In this document: piece after piece, positions 17,723 through 25,755 of the stretch | Position numbering within the stretch: the stretch's first letter is position 1 | How the letters are laid out: each line of letters opens with the position of its first letter | Origin: Geminicoccaceae bacterium | Lineage (GTDB): Bacteria; Pseudomonadota; Alphaproteobacteria; Geminicoccales; Geminicoccaceae | Assembly (NCBI GenBank): GCA_007694015.1 | Contig: RECO01000149.1 | Span: forward strand, 1 to 54,673 | Reading direction: 5' to 3' | DNA length: 54,673 bases | Program-made: the position numbers and the translations under genes | Notes under the pieces: model-generated | What the model was told of the DNA's origin: nothing | Database searches by the model: none | Seen by the model: the letters and a program-made list of their open reading frames with translations, nothing else

Positions 17723-18492
17723 GCGGCCATGCCACGGTCGGGGTTGCGCCAGGCCTCGACGCGGCGCCGCAGCGGGTCGAGCACGAGGCCGTCGATCAGC
17801 AAGACGATGGCCGCCACCAACACGACCAGGGCCAGGGCGCGCGGCAGGTCGAGATGGGCGCGGGCGGTGGCGAGATCGGCGCCGAGGCCTTGGCCTGCCC
17901 CCAGCACCTCGGCCATCACCACGGCCTTCCAGGCGATGCCGTGGGCGGTGGCGAGGGCGGGGATGACGTAGGCGGTCACCTGCGGCAGGCGGACGTGGAG
18001 GAGGCGCAAGCCCGGCCCGGCGCCGAACGCCGTCGCCATCGCTTCGAGCGTCGGATCGATGGTGCGCATGCCCTGGACGGTGGCGGCGAAGACCAGCGGC
18101 ATCAGCGCCAAGGCGGCGGTCAGCGCCGCACCCGTGCCGGTCGCCCCGAACCACAACAGCGCCAAGATGACCCAGGCGATCGGCGGCACGGCCAAAATGG
18201 CGACGATCGAGGGGTTCAGGAGTTCGAAGATCAGCCGCGAGCGGCCGGCGATGGCGCCCAAGACGATGCCGACGGCAGCACCGCCAACGAAGCCCAGCAC
18301 CGCTGCCCAAGTGGTGCGGGCAAGGCTTTGGGCCATCGCGGGTTCGGCGAGGAAGGCCTGGAGGGAGCGCAGCGTTGCCGCCGGCGAGGGCAGGACGAAG
18401 GGGCCCCAGATCAGGTGGATCGCCTGCCACACCCCGACGAGCAGGGCGATGCCGAGCGCCGTCGTGCCGGCTCGGGTGAAAAGAGGCGCCAT
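17716..18492 (-). CDS. ABC transporter permease (SsuC/TauC type)
   Basis: This is a 258-residue inner-membrane permease with about six helices. The segment [25 protein letters not shown] is the EAA loop that contacts the ATPase. The overall pattern ([20 protein letters not shown]) is typical of nitrate, sulfonate, taurine or thiamine-precursor importers. The ATG at 18492 is 1 nt from the stop of the binding-protein gene, and the 3' end overlaps the ATPase start. Substrate specificity cannot be read from the permease. Confidence 0.9.
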   Translation of the reverse strand: MAPLFTRAGTTALGIALLVGVWQAIHLIWGPFVLPSPAATLRSLQAFLAEPAMAQSLARTTWAAVLGFVGGAAVGIVLGAIAGRSRLIFELLNPSIVAILAVPPIAWVILALLWFGATGTGAALTAALALMPLVFAATVQGMRTIDPTLEAMATAFGAGPGLRLLHVRLPQVTAYVIPALATAHGIAWKAVVMAEVLGAGQGLGADLATARAHLDLPRALALVVLVAAIVLLIDGLVLDPLRRRVEAWRNPDRGMAAC

Positions 18493-18493
18493 C

Positions 18494-19483
18494 TCAAAGC
18501 GGCACGTAGAAGTCGTCGGGCGGCAACCGGCCGCCGATCAGCGCGGGCGAAAGCTCGGCGAGGGCTTGGAGGAACGCTTCGATCTGAGGGCGCACCGCCC
18601 GCGCACCCTCCACCCGAATGGCAGCACTGGCGAGGGCGCGGGCGGTGACGTCGGCGGGAAAGCCGAGCCGCGCGGCGGCGAAGGCGGCGGCGGCCTCGGG
18701 CCCGCGCAGCGCCCAATCGGCAGCGGCCACACAGCCATCGTGCAGCGCTGGAACGAAGCTCGGATGCAGCGCCAAGGTCGCCTCGCGCACGGCGAGGCCG
18801 GCCATGGGCAGGGGCGTGGGATCGCCGGTCAGCTCGGCCCAGGCTCCTTGCAGCGTGAAGGCGCGGTGCAGTGTGATGCCGGCCGCCTCGGCGGCGATCA
18901 GGGCCGCACTCGCCGCCGGCTCGTTCAAGAGCGCGGTTTCGGCGCGGCCGGCGAGCAGCAATTGGGCCGTCTCGACGGCGCTGCCGGCGTGGTCGAGCGC
19001 GACGCCGTCGCTGAGGCCGGCCCGCTGCAGGAGCCAGCGAAAGGCCACGTCGGGGAGGTCGTCCTTGAAGTAGAGCTGGACGCGCCGGCCCTGGAGATCG
19101 GCCAAGGCCTGGATCGAAGCGTTGCGGCTGACCACCCACATGGCCCCGGCGGAGATCACGTTGACCATATGCACCGGCAGGCCGCGGCTGTGCAGATTGG
19201 CGGCGACGTTGGTCGGCAGCGTGAAGCCATCCACCCGGCCGCCGATGATGGCGGCGCGCAACTCGTCGAGGCTCCGCCACGTGCCGAGCTCGACGTCGAG
19301 CCCGAAGGTGCCCTGGTCGACGGCGCGGGCGACGAGGATGGAGGCGGTGCTGGGTGCGAGGAGGAGCCGGGCGTGGTCGGCGCGCGCCGCCGCCGGCCGC
19401 CCGGCCGCCCAGAGGGACAGAGCGCCGAGCCCCGTCAAGAGGTGGCGTCGGCCGAGGCGAGGGGGCGCGGCGCGATTTGTCAT
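18494..19483 (-). CDS. ABC transporter substrate-binding protein (NMT1/SsuA-like), Tat-exported
   Basis: This 329-residue protein starts at the ATG at 19483. It has a twin-arginine-type signal (GRRHLLTGLGALSLWAAG...ARA, residues ~11-36), so it is probably exported folded. The mature part has the type II binding-protein pattern of NMT1/SsuA proteins (LDELRAAIIGGRVDGF..., LQGRRVQLYFKDDLPDVAF, ETALLNEPAASA). It probably delivers a small sulfonate, nitrate-like or pyrimidine-type ligand to the permease; the ligand is not determinable. First structural gene of the operon. The ~120 nt in front of it contain a possible leader peptide. Confidence 0.85.
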   Translation of the reverse strand: MTNRAAPPRLGRRHLLTGLGALSLWAAGRPAAARADHARLLLAPSTASILVARAVDQGTFGLDVELGTWRSLDELRAAIIGGRVDGFTLPTNVAANLHSRGLPVHMVNVISAGAMWVVSRNASIQALADLQGRRVQLYFKDDLPDVAFRWLLQRAGLSDGVALDHAGSAVETAQLLLAGRAETALLNEPAASAALIAAEAAGITLHRAFTLQGAWAELTGDPTPLPMAGLAVREATLALHPSFVPALHDGCVAAADWALRGPEAAAAFAAARLGFPADVTARALASAAIRVEGARAVRPQIEAFLQALAELSPALIGGRLPPDDFYVPL

Positions 19484-19502
19484 AATATCCGTTATCCCCA
19501 GC

Positions 19503-19604
19503 CTAAGCGATTGTGTGAGAACGAAAGGTGGGTGGGACAGTTCGTTTTGTAGAATCGTTTTTTTCGGGTCCACCCAGCGGGGGCGGGAGGGTCGGTGCGC
19601 CCAT
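19503..19604 (-). CDS. Candidate leader peptide upstream of the ABC operon (33 aa)
   Basis: An ATG at 19604 lies 6 nt after a perfect AAGGAG (19611-19616) and opens a 33-codon frame ending at TAG 19 nt before the binding-protein start. The predicted peptide is Pro/Thr-rich (PTLPPPLGGPE..., then TVPPTFRSHTIA) and has no homologue I know. It is in a different frame from the transporter. Pro clusters can stall ribosomes, so a translational or attenuation role is conceivable. Nothing beyond the ribosome binding site and position supports this. Confidence 0.35.
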   Translation of the reverse strand: MGAPTLPPPLGGPEKNDSTKRTVPPTFRSHTIA

Positions 19605-19631
19605 GGCTCGCTCCTTTCGAAACGCCCGCCG

Positions 19632-19640
19632 AGTGTAGCA
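19632..19640 (-). promoter_or_regulatory. Candidate extended -10 promoter of the ABC operon
   Basis: Read on the minus strand, TGCTACACT is an extended -10 (TGn plus TACACT). It would start transcription near 19625, about 20 nt before the leader ATG. No convincing -35 box is seen, which an extended -10 does not strictly need. Confidence 0.3.
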
Positions 19641-19719
19641 CGGCATAGGAAAAAATCCGGGGAAGACTTAGGAATCGACGGGCCGAAGGGCCTGGAAAGC
19701 CGCGCCGAGCGCGCGGATT

Positions 19720-19883
19720 GTGCGTTTTCCGGTGAGGTTGATCGGTGCCCATCCCGCACCCCCGCCCACCGGGGTCCCCACGCTGCTATCCAGCGTGGGG
19801 TGGCCGGCCGCCCACGAGTGTACGATTCCATGGGTAGGCGGGCGGGTGTGAGGGATGGTCAAGCCTTTCGGGAAACGCTCTAG
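19720..19883. repeat. Fold-back repeat element, copy 2
   Basis: The right end (19848-19883) matches the reverse complement of the left arm of the 11-139 element with about one difference in 36 nt and ends with the same 14-bp terminus. The segment 19811-19837 matches 60-86 of copy 1. The left arm (from ~19720) is only loosely complementary to the right arm. This copy has an extra insert with a perfect 10-bp hairpin (19776-19785 with 19791-19800, loop CTATC). It lies between two genes and interrupts nothing recognisable. Confidence 0.65.
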
Positions 19884-20011
19884 CAGGCTTGCGGCGTGCT
19901 CTGATTCGGCCACCGCTATGAACGCGGGCCTCGGTCGTGACGCGGGCGGCGGCGCGGCGAGGCTTGGGCGGCCGGGGCCGAGGGCTTGGTGTCCGAACGG
20001 CGGCCCCTCAG
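19884..20011. other. Intergenic flank of repeat copy 2
   Basis: Together with 19484-19719 and the repeat, this makes a ~530-bp gene-poor block upstream of the ABC operon and downstream of the creatininase-family gene. Apart from the leader frame, promoter candidate and repeat listed separately, nothing is recognised. Confidence 0.4.
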
Positions 20012-20806
20012 TCAACTCGGCCGTGGGTGCGGCAGGTGCAGGCTGGCCTCCAGCAAGCTGGCGAGGCGCTCGGTCAAATGCGCGAGGATGGCCTCGCCCT
20101 GGTGCGCGGTGGCAAGTGCGGCGTTGCCGATGGCCCCGGCGGGGTTCAGGTCCTCGGCCATCCAGGCCATGCGGGCCGGCGACCCGGCTGCACCCAGTTG
20201 GGGATGGAGCGCGCTGATCTGGGGTTCGCTGGAGGTGAAGTCGGCCATCGCTGGCTGGTCGACGAGGTGGGGGGCGAGCGCCAGCATCAAGGCGGTTTCG
20301 ATCTGGCCGCCATGCACCCCGTAGCGGATCTCACTGGGCTCGATCAGACCCTCGGGCGTGCCGAGGCGGTGGGTGGTGATCGAGACCACCGTCAGCCCCG
20401 CCTCGTGGCGCAGGCGCAAGGCCGCGAGGTCCAACAAGGGGCTGTTGCCGCCGTGGCTGTTCAGGATCACCAAGTGCTGGAGGCCGGCGCGCTGCACGCT
20501 ACGGCCGAGGTCGACCCAAAGCGACAGCAGGGTTTCGGCACTGCTGGTGAGCGTGCCGGGAAAGGCGGTGTGCTCGGGGCTCAGGCCGACCGCCTGCAGG
20601 GGCAGGACCAGCGCCGTGTTGCCGGCACGGAGCCCGCGCTGCCGCAACCGCGCCAACAAGCCCTCCAGGATCAAGGCGTCGGTGCCGCTCGGCAGGTGCG
20701 GTCCGTGCTGCTCGACCGCAGCGACGGGCAACACCGCCAGCGTTGCAGCCGGCGCCAGTCTGGCGAAGTCGGTCGTCTTGAGGGCGGCCCAGTCGATGAC
20801 GGTCAT
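20012..20806 (-). CDS. Creatininase-family amidohydrolase
   Basis: This 264-residue metal-dependent amidohydrolase contains the family hallmarks AVEQHGPHLPSGTDAL (first metal ligands Glu and His), LVILNSHGGN (His ligand) and GVHGGQIETALML (Glu ligand). Family members include creatinine amidohydrolase, the mycofactocin peptidase MftE and formamide hydrolases of riboflavin/F420 synthesis, so the substrate is open. The ATG at 20806 lies 16 nt after the mdoH stop, so the two form an operon even though no functional link is obvious. Confidence 0.88.
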   Translation of the reverse strand: MTVIDWAALKTTDFARLAPAATLAVLPVAAVEQHGPHLPSGTDALILEGLLARLRQRGLRAGNTALVLPLQAVGLSPEHTAFPGTLTSSAETLLSLWVDLGRSVQRAGLQHLVILNSHGGNSPLLDLAALRLRHEAGLTVVSITTHRLGTPEGLIEPSEIRYGVHGGQIETALMLALAPHLVDQPAMADFTSSEPQISALHPQLGAAGSPARMAWMAEDLNPAGAIGNAALATAHQGEAILAHLTERLASLLEASLHLPHPRPS

Positions 20807-20822
20807 CTGGCAGCGACGGCGG

Positions 20823-22736
20823 TCAATCGCCGCCCGCCGGCACGGGCTGGAGGCCGGGGCGGCGGCGCTGCCCCCGGGCGACCGCGGCCGCCAGCGGGAC
20901 GGCACGGGCGACCACGGCCGGCGGCGCCAACTCTTCCGGCACGGCTGCAACACCCCAGCGCGCGAGCGTGCGGCCGAGTGCGGGCCGGGTGGAGAAGTGG
21001 GCGAAGGGGATCGCCAAGAGAGGCCCCAAGGCGACGGGGATGACCCACGGCAAAAGGTGGGGGGTGAGCACGCCGAAGGCGGTGAGCACCACGCAGCCGA
21101 CCAGCGTCTGCGGCCAGAAGCGGCGGGCGGCCTCGGCCCAGCCGACGGCCTGACCATGGCGGCGCTGGGCTGACCAGGTCAGCCCCCTGCCCCGCGCCAG
21201 CCGGGCTAGGAACAGCGCTTCGGCGATGGCCATGATCGGCGCCAGGATCATCCCGTGGACGAACTCCAAGAGCCCACTGACGGCGAGGCGGACACCGCCG
21301 CCGTAACGCCGGCGCCGCTCCGGCTGGGCCAGGGCATCGATCAGCCCGCAGATCTTGGGCGCGAAGGTCATCGTCAGCATGGCGAGGAGGAACCAGATGG
21401 CCAACTCGCTGGAGGTCGCCCCCCACGGGTTCGCCGCAACGGTGCCGCCGTCGAAACCGATCGCCCCTTGCACGAAGCCGAGCGCCATGAAGGTGAGCCA
21501 GGCCGGGCCCGCGACGTACATCAAGATGGCGAGCGCCAGTTGCAGGCGGGGCATCGGCGGCCAACCGGGCCGTGCCACCAGCTTCAGGTACTGCATGTTG
21601 CCCTGGCACCAGCGAAGACTGCGGCGGGTGAATTCGGGGAGGCACGGCGGGTTGATCTCGTAGCTGCCGAACTCGTCGGGCAGCACGCGCACGTCGAAGC
21701 CGGCCCGGTGCATCATCGCCGCCTCGACCTGGTCGTGGCTGAGGATGAGGCCACCCAAGGGCGGCCGGCCCGGCAAGGTGGCCAGCCGGCAATGCGCCTT
21801 GAAGGCGTCGATGCGGATGATCGCATTGTGACCCCAATAGGGGCCGGCCGGGCCCTGCCACCAGGCGGAGCCGAGGGTGTAGGCGCGCATGCCGTGGCGC
21901 ATGCCGAACTGGAACATCCGGGTGAAGCCGATCTGGCTCGGCAGCCCCATGATCAGCGTTTGCAGAATGCCCAGGCGCGGGTTCTGGTCCATCACCCGGA
22001 CGAGCCGGCGGATGGCGGCGCCGGTCATCAGGCTGTCGGCATCGAGCACGACCATGTAGTCGAAGCGGTCGCCGTGCCGCTCCAGGAATTCCCAGAGATT
22101 GCCGGTTTTGAAGGCCGCATTGTCGCGCCGCCGCCGGTAATGGAAGCGCTCGACGAAGCGGCAGCGGCGGCGAAACGCCTCGACCGCCATGGCCTCGTCC
22201 CGGGCCAGGTCGGGGTCTTGGGTATCACTCAAGAGGAAAACGTCGAAGCCGTCGAGCGAGCCGGTCAGCGCCAGGTCGTCGACCGTCGCCGCCAAATGCG
22301 CCAACACCAGTTCGGGGTCTTCGTCGTACACCGGCACGACGATCGCGGTCCGTCCCCGGAGCGGGGCGTTGGCGTCATCCAGGCCGGCCAGCGGCACCAC
22401 CGCCCGCAACGGGTCGCGTCGGCTCGAGGCCAGGGCGAGACCGATGACGGCGTTCCAAAAGCCGATCACCGTCCACGGCAGGGTCACGGCGAAGGCGGCC
22501 AGCATGGCGAGGTCGAGGACGGTAAAGCCGTCGCCGCCCAGGATCATGGCCAGGGTCGCCAAGGCCGCAAGCGCGGTGGTCGACGTGAGGGCCAAAAAGG
22601 CGAGGCGGCGCCGGCCCAGAAGGCGACGCTCGCGCAGGCGATCCGGTGCGGCACCGGACCCGGTCGGTTCGATCACGTGGTGTCCCCCTGGTGCCGGCCA
22701 TGGCCAAAGGGCGCTCGGCGCAGCACGGTCCAGCAT
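20823..22736 (-). CDS. mdoH: Glucan biosynthesis glucosyltransferase H (MdoH/OpgH)
   Basis: This 637-residue inner-membrane GT2 enzyme polymerises UDP-glucose into periplasmic glucans. N-terminal helices are followed by a catalytic loop with IVVPVYDEDPELV, LSDTQDP, VVLDADSLMTG (DxD) and RRSLRWCQGNMQYL (the QxxRW-type motif), then further helices including FAPKICGLID. The listed ATG at 22736 has only a weak ribosome binding site; an in-frame GTG at 22676 with AGGGGG 7 nt upstream is a credible alternative and would give 617 residues. mdoG, usually its operon partner, is absent. GalU and PMM/PGM at 27-29 kb could supply UDP-glucose. Confidence 0.93.
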   Translation of the reverse strand: MLDRAAPSALWPWPAPGGHHVIEPTGSGAAPDRLRERRLLGRRRLAFLALTSTTALAALATLAMILGGDGFTVLDLAMLAAFAVTLPWTVIGFWNAVIGLALASSRRDPLRAVVPLAGLDDANAPLRGRTAIVVPVYDEDPELVLAHLAATVDDLALTGSLDGFDVFLLSDTQDPDLARDEAMAVEAFRRRCRFVERFHYRRRRDNAAFKTGNLWEFLERHGDRFDYMVVLDADSLMTGAAIRRLVRVMDQNPRLGILQTLIMGLPSQIGFTRMFQFGMRHGMRAYTLGSAWWQGPAGPYWGHNAIIRIDAFKAHCRLATLPGRPPLGGLILSHDQVEAAMMHRAGFDVRVLPDEFGSYEINPPCLPEFTRRSLRWCQGNMQYLKLVARPGWPPMPRLQLALAILMYVAGPAWLTFMALGFVQGAIGFDGGTVAANPWGATSSELAIWFLLAMLTMTFAPKICGLIDALAQPERRRRYGGGVRLAVSGLLEFVHGMILAPIMAIAEALFLARLARGRGLTWSAQRRHGQAVGWAEAARRFWPQTLVGCVVLTAFGVLTPHLLPWVIPVALGPLLAIPFAHFSTRPALGRTLARWGVAAVPEELAPPAVVARAVPLAAAVARGQRRRPGLQPVPAGGD

Positions 22737-22808
22737 TGGTCTCGTCTTCTACGGACGAGGCTCCGCGCTGGTTCATCCCGTCGCAGGGCGGCGAAGAGGT
22801 CGTGGCGC

Positions 22809-23282
22809 TCAGTTGGCCGCCATCGCGAGGTCGGCCTCGGGCTCGTCGGGGCTGAGTTTCAACAGCGCCGCCAACTCGTGCGGGTGGCAGATGAAATCGG
22901 CCAGGGTGTAACCCTCCAGCACGAGGAAGAACGCCTCCAACGCGCGGGTCAGCGCGAGCTTGAACCGACAGGCCGGACGCAGCGGACAGGTATTGGTCGC
23001 TTCGTCGAAGCACTCGGCGAGGTTCAAATTGCCCTCGGTCACCCGCAGCACCTGCCCGATGACGATATCGTGCGGATCCTTGGCCAAGCGGATGCCGCCG
23101 CCGCGTCCCCGCAGCGTGTCGATGAGTTGCATCTGGCCGAGCGTTTGCACCACTTTCATGAGGTGGTGTTCGGAAATGCCGTAGGCGTTGGCGATGTCGC
23201 GCACCCGACACACCTGCCCCGGCTTGAGCGCACAGTACATCAACGTGCGAACGGCGTAGTTGCTGAAGTGGGTGAGTTGCAT
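22809..23282 (-). CDS. nsrR: Rrf2-family transcriptional regulator, NsrR-like
   Basis: This 157-residue DNA-binding protein has the winged-helix Rrf2 fold: MQLTHFSNYAVRTLMYCA, ANAYGISEHHLMKVVQTL (recognition region) and RGRGGGIRLAKDP (wing). Three cysteines at 91, 99 and 105 (ECFDEATNTCPLRPACRF) match the Fe-S ligands of NsrR, the nitric-oxide-sensing repressor; IscR-type members have a slightly different spacing. The ATG at 23282 is placed by the conserved N-terminus. No NO-detoxifying gene lies nearby. The gene is 72 bp upstream of mdoH on the same strand. Confidence 0.88.
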   Translation of the reverse strand: MQLTHFSNYAVRTLMYCALKPGQVCRVRDIANAYGISEHHLMKVVQTLGQMQLIDTLRGRGGGIRLAKDPHDIVIGQVLRVTEGNLNLAECFDEATNTCPLRPACRFKLALTRALEAFFLVLEGYTLADFICHPHELAALLKLSPDEPEADLAMAAN

Positions 23283-23801
23283 CGTACGCGCTTTCGGGAC
23301 GACCGCGGGCCGACGCCTGCGGATCAAAAGGTTCCATCGAGTGTTGAACACGTCGCGGCTTCGCCCGCAACGAGACACCCGGTATTTGCTTTCCACCTTT
23401 CGTTGGGTTGGCGCAAGCATTCAATGCCGCGACCTTGGTGCGACCCACGGTCGCGAAGGCCAGGCTTGGCAAGGCCAGCGCTTCCCACGAAACGCACGGC
23501 CGCCGGCCGCCATCCGAGGTTCTCACCCTGCAGCCAACGCGGTTGGGGCCGAGGTGCCGCGAGGCGCGCCTGCCACCGGCCGACACTGGGCGCCGAGGGT
23601 CAACGGCAGGACCCGCCAGAGCCCGCCAGCCGAGGCCCCGTGGACGAAGCGGGGCAGGCGAAGTACGACGACGCCACGGCCACGATGGCCTTACCGCGCC
23701 ACGGTCGCTCGAGGGCTGCGGTCGCAGCGGGCCAGAAGCCGGCCGGGCCCGACCGCAACCCCGTTCGACTTGGCCGTCGGGCCCCAAAGACGGTAGACAC
23801 G
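23283..23801. other. Divergent intergenic region
   Basis: About 520 bp lie between the NsrR-like gene (leftward) and allA (rightward). Long open frames cross it but carry no family features or ribosome binding sites. The only structure noted is an 11-bp perfect palindrome GCATTCAATGC at 23417-23427, ~135 bp upstream of the regulator, which loosely resembles half of an NsrR-type site (ATGCATT...). No RNA gene is recognised. Confidence 0.4.
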
Positions 23802-24293
23802 ATGCACCTTTCCCGCGACCGCTTGGCCCTGGAGCCGCTCGACGCCGACGCCTTTGCACCATTTGGCACACTGTTGGACCTGCCGCTCACCGGCGGCGCC
23901 GGCCGCTGGGATCGGGTGGCCAACGTCCAGGACCTGCGTGGGGGGCTGGAAACCAACGTGGCGTTGATCCGTGCGGCGGCCGAGCCCCTGCCCGCCACCA
24001 TCGCGCGGTTGGAACGTCACCCGCACTCGTCGCAGCTGTTCGTGCCCGTAGGCATGGCCGGCCGCTTTCTGGTGGTCGTCGCACCGGACCGGGGCGGGCA
24101 ACCGGACCTCGCCCAGTTGCGCGCCTTTTTGTGCGAAGGTGCGCGTGGCGTGGTCTATGCGCCGGGCGTTTGGCACCACCCGCTCGTGTCGTTGGTGCCC
24201 TGCCGCTTTCTCATGCTGGTGCACGAAGACGGCGGTGCCGAGGACACGCTGTGGCACGAGCTGGCGACCCCGATCCCACTCGACGGCGACTGA
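23802..24293 (+). CDS. allA: Ureidoglycolate lyase (AllA)
   Basis: This 163-residue enzyme cleaves ureidoglycolate to glyoxylate and urea, the last step of allantoate degradation. Typical segments are LEPLDADAFAPFGTLLD, ERHPHSSQLFVPVG (His and Gln of the active site), GVVYAPGVWHHPLV and FLMLVHEDG. The ATG at 23802 begins the family N-terminus; no strong ribosome binding site is seen. No other allantoin or urea gene is near, so it may have been separated from its pathway. It converges on the SLAC1 gene. Confidence 0.9.
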   Translation: MHLSRDRLALEPLDADAFAPFGTLLDLPLTGGAGRWDRVANVQDLRGGLETNVALIRAAAEPLPATIARLERHPHSSQLFVPVGMAGRFLVVVAPDRGGQPDLAQLRAFLCEGARGVVYAPGVWHHPLVSLVPCRFLMLVHEDGGAEDTLWHELATPIPLDGD

Positions 24294-24317
24294 ACCGAGC
24301 CCCGGCAAGCGGCGACG

Positions 24318-25310
24318 TCAGGGGTGCGGCTGCAACACCTTGCCGGCCGCAAACGCCTTGACCGTGCGCCAGACGAGGACGCCGACCACGGCGACCAGGA
24401 GCAGGTAGAGCGCGATCCCGAGCCACGCCAACGGAGCGCTCGGCAAGGTTTCGGCCATCACCAGCGTGGCGACGGTGAGGGCCGCGAGCGGGAAGGAATA
24501 GGCCCACCAACTGAGCGCGAAGGGCAACCGGACGAGCTTCGGGGCCTGAATGACGACGAGCGCGAAGAAGAAGAGGCCTGGATAGTAGAGGATGCGGGCA
24601 AAGCCATCGACGCCGCCATTCAGGCCGACATAGGCGAGAAAGGCGACGGCGGGCGGGGCCACGAGGATGCAGAGCGTGGGGAGGAGGTGGGCCGGCATCG
24701 GGTGGTGAAAGACCAGCCGGTTGAAGACCAGGGTCAACAGCACCAGCCAGAAGACGAGCCCGACCGAGAGGAACAGCCAAGCGATCTCGATCAGGCCGAG
24801 CGGGGCCGCGACCAGCGGCACCAGCACGTTGCCGACCGCTGGAATGAACCAGGCGGGGTTCAGGTGCGGGGCTTCGTAGTGGGCCGCGTGGATCCACATC
24901 GAGACGACCGCCAGGGTCAAGACCCCCTGGAGCAGCGTGCCGATCGCCCAGAGCGGCGCGCCCACCGCCGGGGCGAGCTGGAAGGCGGCGGTGCCGAGCA
25001 GGATCAGGCTGATGCTGAGCGTCGGAAAGAAGGCGAGCTTCACGGGATGGCACCACTCGGCGGCAACGGCCTCGGGAAAGCGCAAACCCTTGATTGCGTA
25101 GAGCGTCGCGAGGGCGGCGAAGACCGCCGCTGCGAGCAGCAGCAACGCGACACTCGCCCCCGCCTGCCAGCCGAAGTGATGCTCCAGGCGGAGCGTGGCG
25201 AGGGTGAGGCCGCCCAACCCCATCACCGCGGCGAACAGACCGATCGGCAGGTGTTCCAATCGGTCGAGGAAGGGGCGGACGTCGGGGCTGGCGCTGGCCG
25301 TGTCGGGCAT
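24318..25310 (-). CDS. SLAC1/TDT-family anion channel or exporter
   Basis: This 330-residue protein has ten predicted membrane helices, opening LEHLPIGLFAAVMGLGGLTLA and closing with FALSWWAYSFPLAALTVATLV, as in the tellurite-resistance/dicarboxylate transporter family that includes TehA, SLAC1 anion channels and the sulfite exporter Ssu1. The ATG at 25310 follows GAGG closely. It lies 67 bp after the DUF5368-like gene on the same strand, downstream of an SQR-like flavoprotein. That context suggests, as inference only, transport of an oxidised sulfur anion such as sulfite. Confidence 0.87.
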   Translation of the reverse strand: MPDTASASPDVRPFLDRLEHLPIGLFAAVMGLGGLTLATLRLEHHFGWQAGASVALLLLAAAVFAALATLYAIKGLRFPEAVAAEWCHPVKLAFFPTLSISLILLGTAAFQLAPAVGAPLWAIGTLLQGVLTLAVVSMWIHAAHYEAPHLNPAWFIPAVGNVLVPLVAAPLGLIEIAWLFLSVGLVFWLVLLTLVFNRLVFHHPMPAHLLPTLCILVAPPAVAFLAYVGLNGGVDGFARILYYPGLFFFALVVIQAPKLVRLPFALSWWAYSFPLAALTVATLVMAETLPSAPLAWLGIALYLLLVAVVGVLVWRTVKAFAAGKVLQPHP

Positions 25311-25355
25311 GGGGCCTCGTCGAAAGCAAGGCCCCGCCGCGCGCGGCGACGGGGC
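25311..25355 (-). promoter_or_regulatory. Two overlapping hairpins between the DUF5368-like and SLAC1 genes
   Basis: GGGGCCT (25311-25317) pairs with AGGCCCC (25329-25335). A second near-perfect palindrome, GCCCCGCCGC...GCGGCGACGGGGC, spans 25331-25355. The two share bases 25331-25335 and so exclude each other. The first also covers the ribosome binding site of the SLAC1 gene. No T-run follows, so they are not a classic terminator. Confidence 0.35.
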
Positions 25356-25377
25356 CCATCGGATCGGTGGTCGGATG

Positions 25378-25743
25378 TCAGGCGGCGTCGGGCTCGGGCT
25401 TACGGCCGCCGACGACACTCCAAACGGTGTAGGCCAGCAGCGTGGTGCCGATCGCGCCGGCGGCGAAGATGGCGATCACCAACACCCAGTCGATCGGCCC
25501 GCCGATGTCGCGGAAGCCGGAATTGGTGATGTACTGCATGAACCCGATGGCGAAGGCGCCGCCGAACAGACCGATGATCTCCGAGCGGACGAAGCGCTTG
25601 CTGTAGAGGCCGCGGTCGCGGATCAACACCCAGAAGAACGCGAGCGTGGTGACGATGATGCCGGCAACCAGCAGCCAGAACAGCGCCGGGCCCAGCATCT
25701 CGATGAACACGATGACGAAGACGGTGGGATCGAGCTCTTGCAT
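25378..25743 (-). CDS. DUF5368-like small membrane protein
   Basis: This 121-residue protein has three hydrophobic segments (VFVIVFIEMLGPALFWLLVAG, LFGGAFAIGFMQYIT, WVLVIAIFAAGAIGTTLLAY) separated by a basic loop (LIRDRGLYSKRF). It resembles the DUF5368 family of alphaproteobacterial membrane proteins, whose function is unknown. The ATG at 25743 follows GAGGAG. Its start is 12 bp after the stop of the SQR-like gene, so the two are cotranscribed. A membrane anchor or partner role for the flavoprotein is inference. Confidence 0.75.
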   Translation of the reverse strand: MQELDPTVFVIVFIEMLGPALFWLLVAGIIVTTLAFFWVLIRDRGLYSKRFVRSEIIGLFGGAFAIGFMQYITNSGFRDIGGPIDWVLVIAIFAAGAIGTTLLAYTVWSVVGGRKPEPDAA

Positions 25744-25755
25744 GGGACGCTCTCC

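Noticed and set aside
19484-19600. Riboswitch (thiamine or similar) before the ABC operon
   Set aside because: No conserved TPP, cobalamin or guanidine core sequence could be found in the leader; only the short frame and promoter candidate remain.
21255-23801. Long plus-strand frame running into allA
   Set aside because: Only the last 163 codons form AllA; the rest lies opposite mdoH and the NsrR-like gene and has no protein features.
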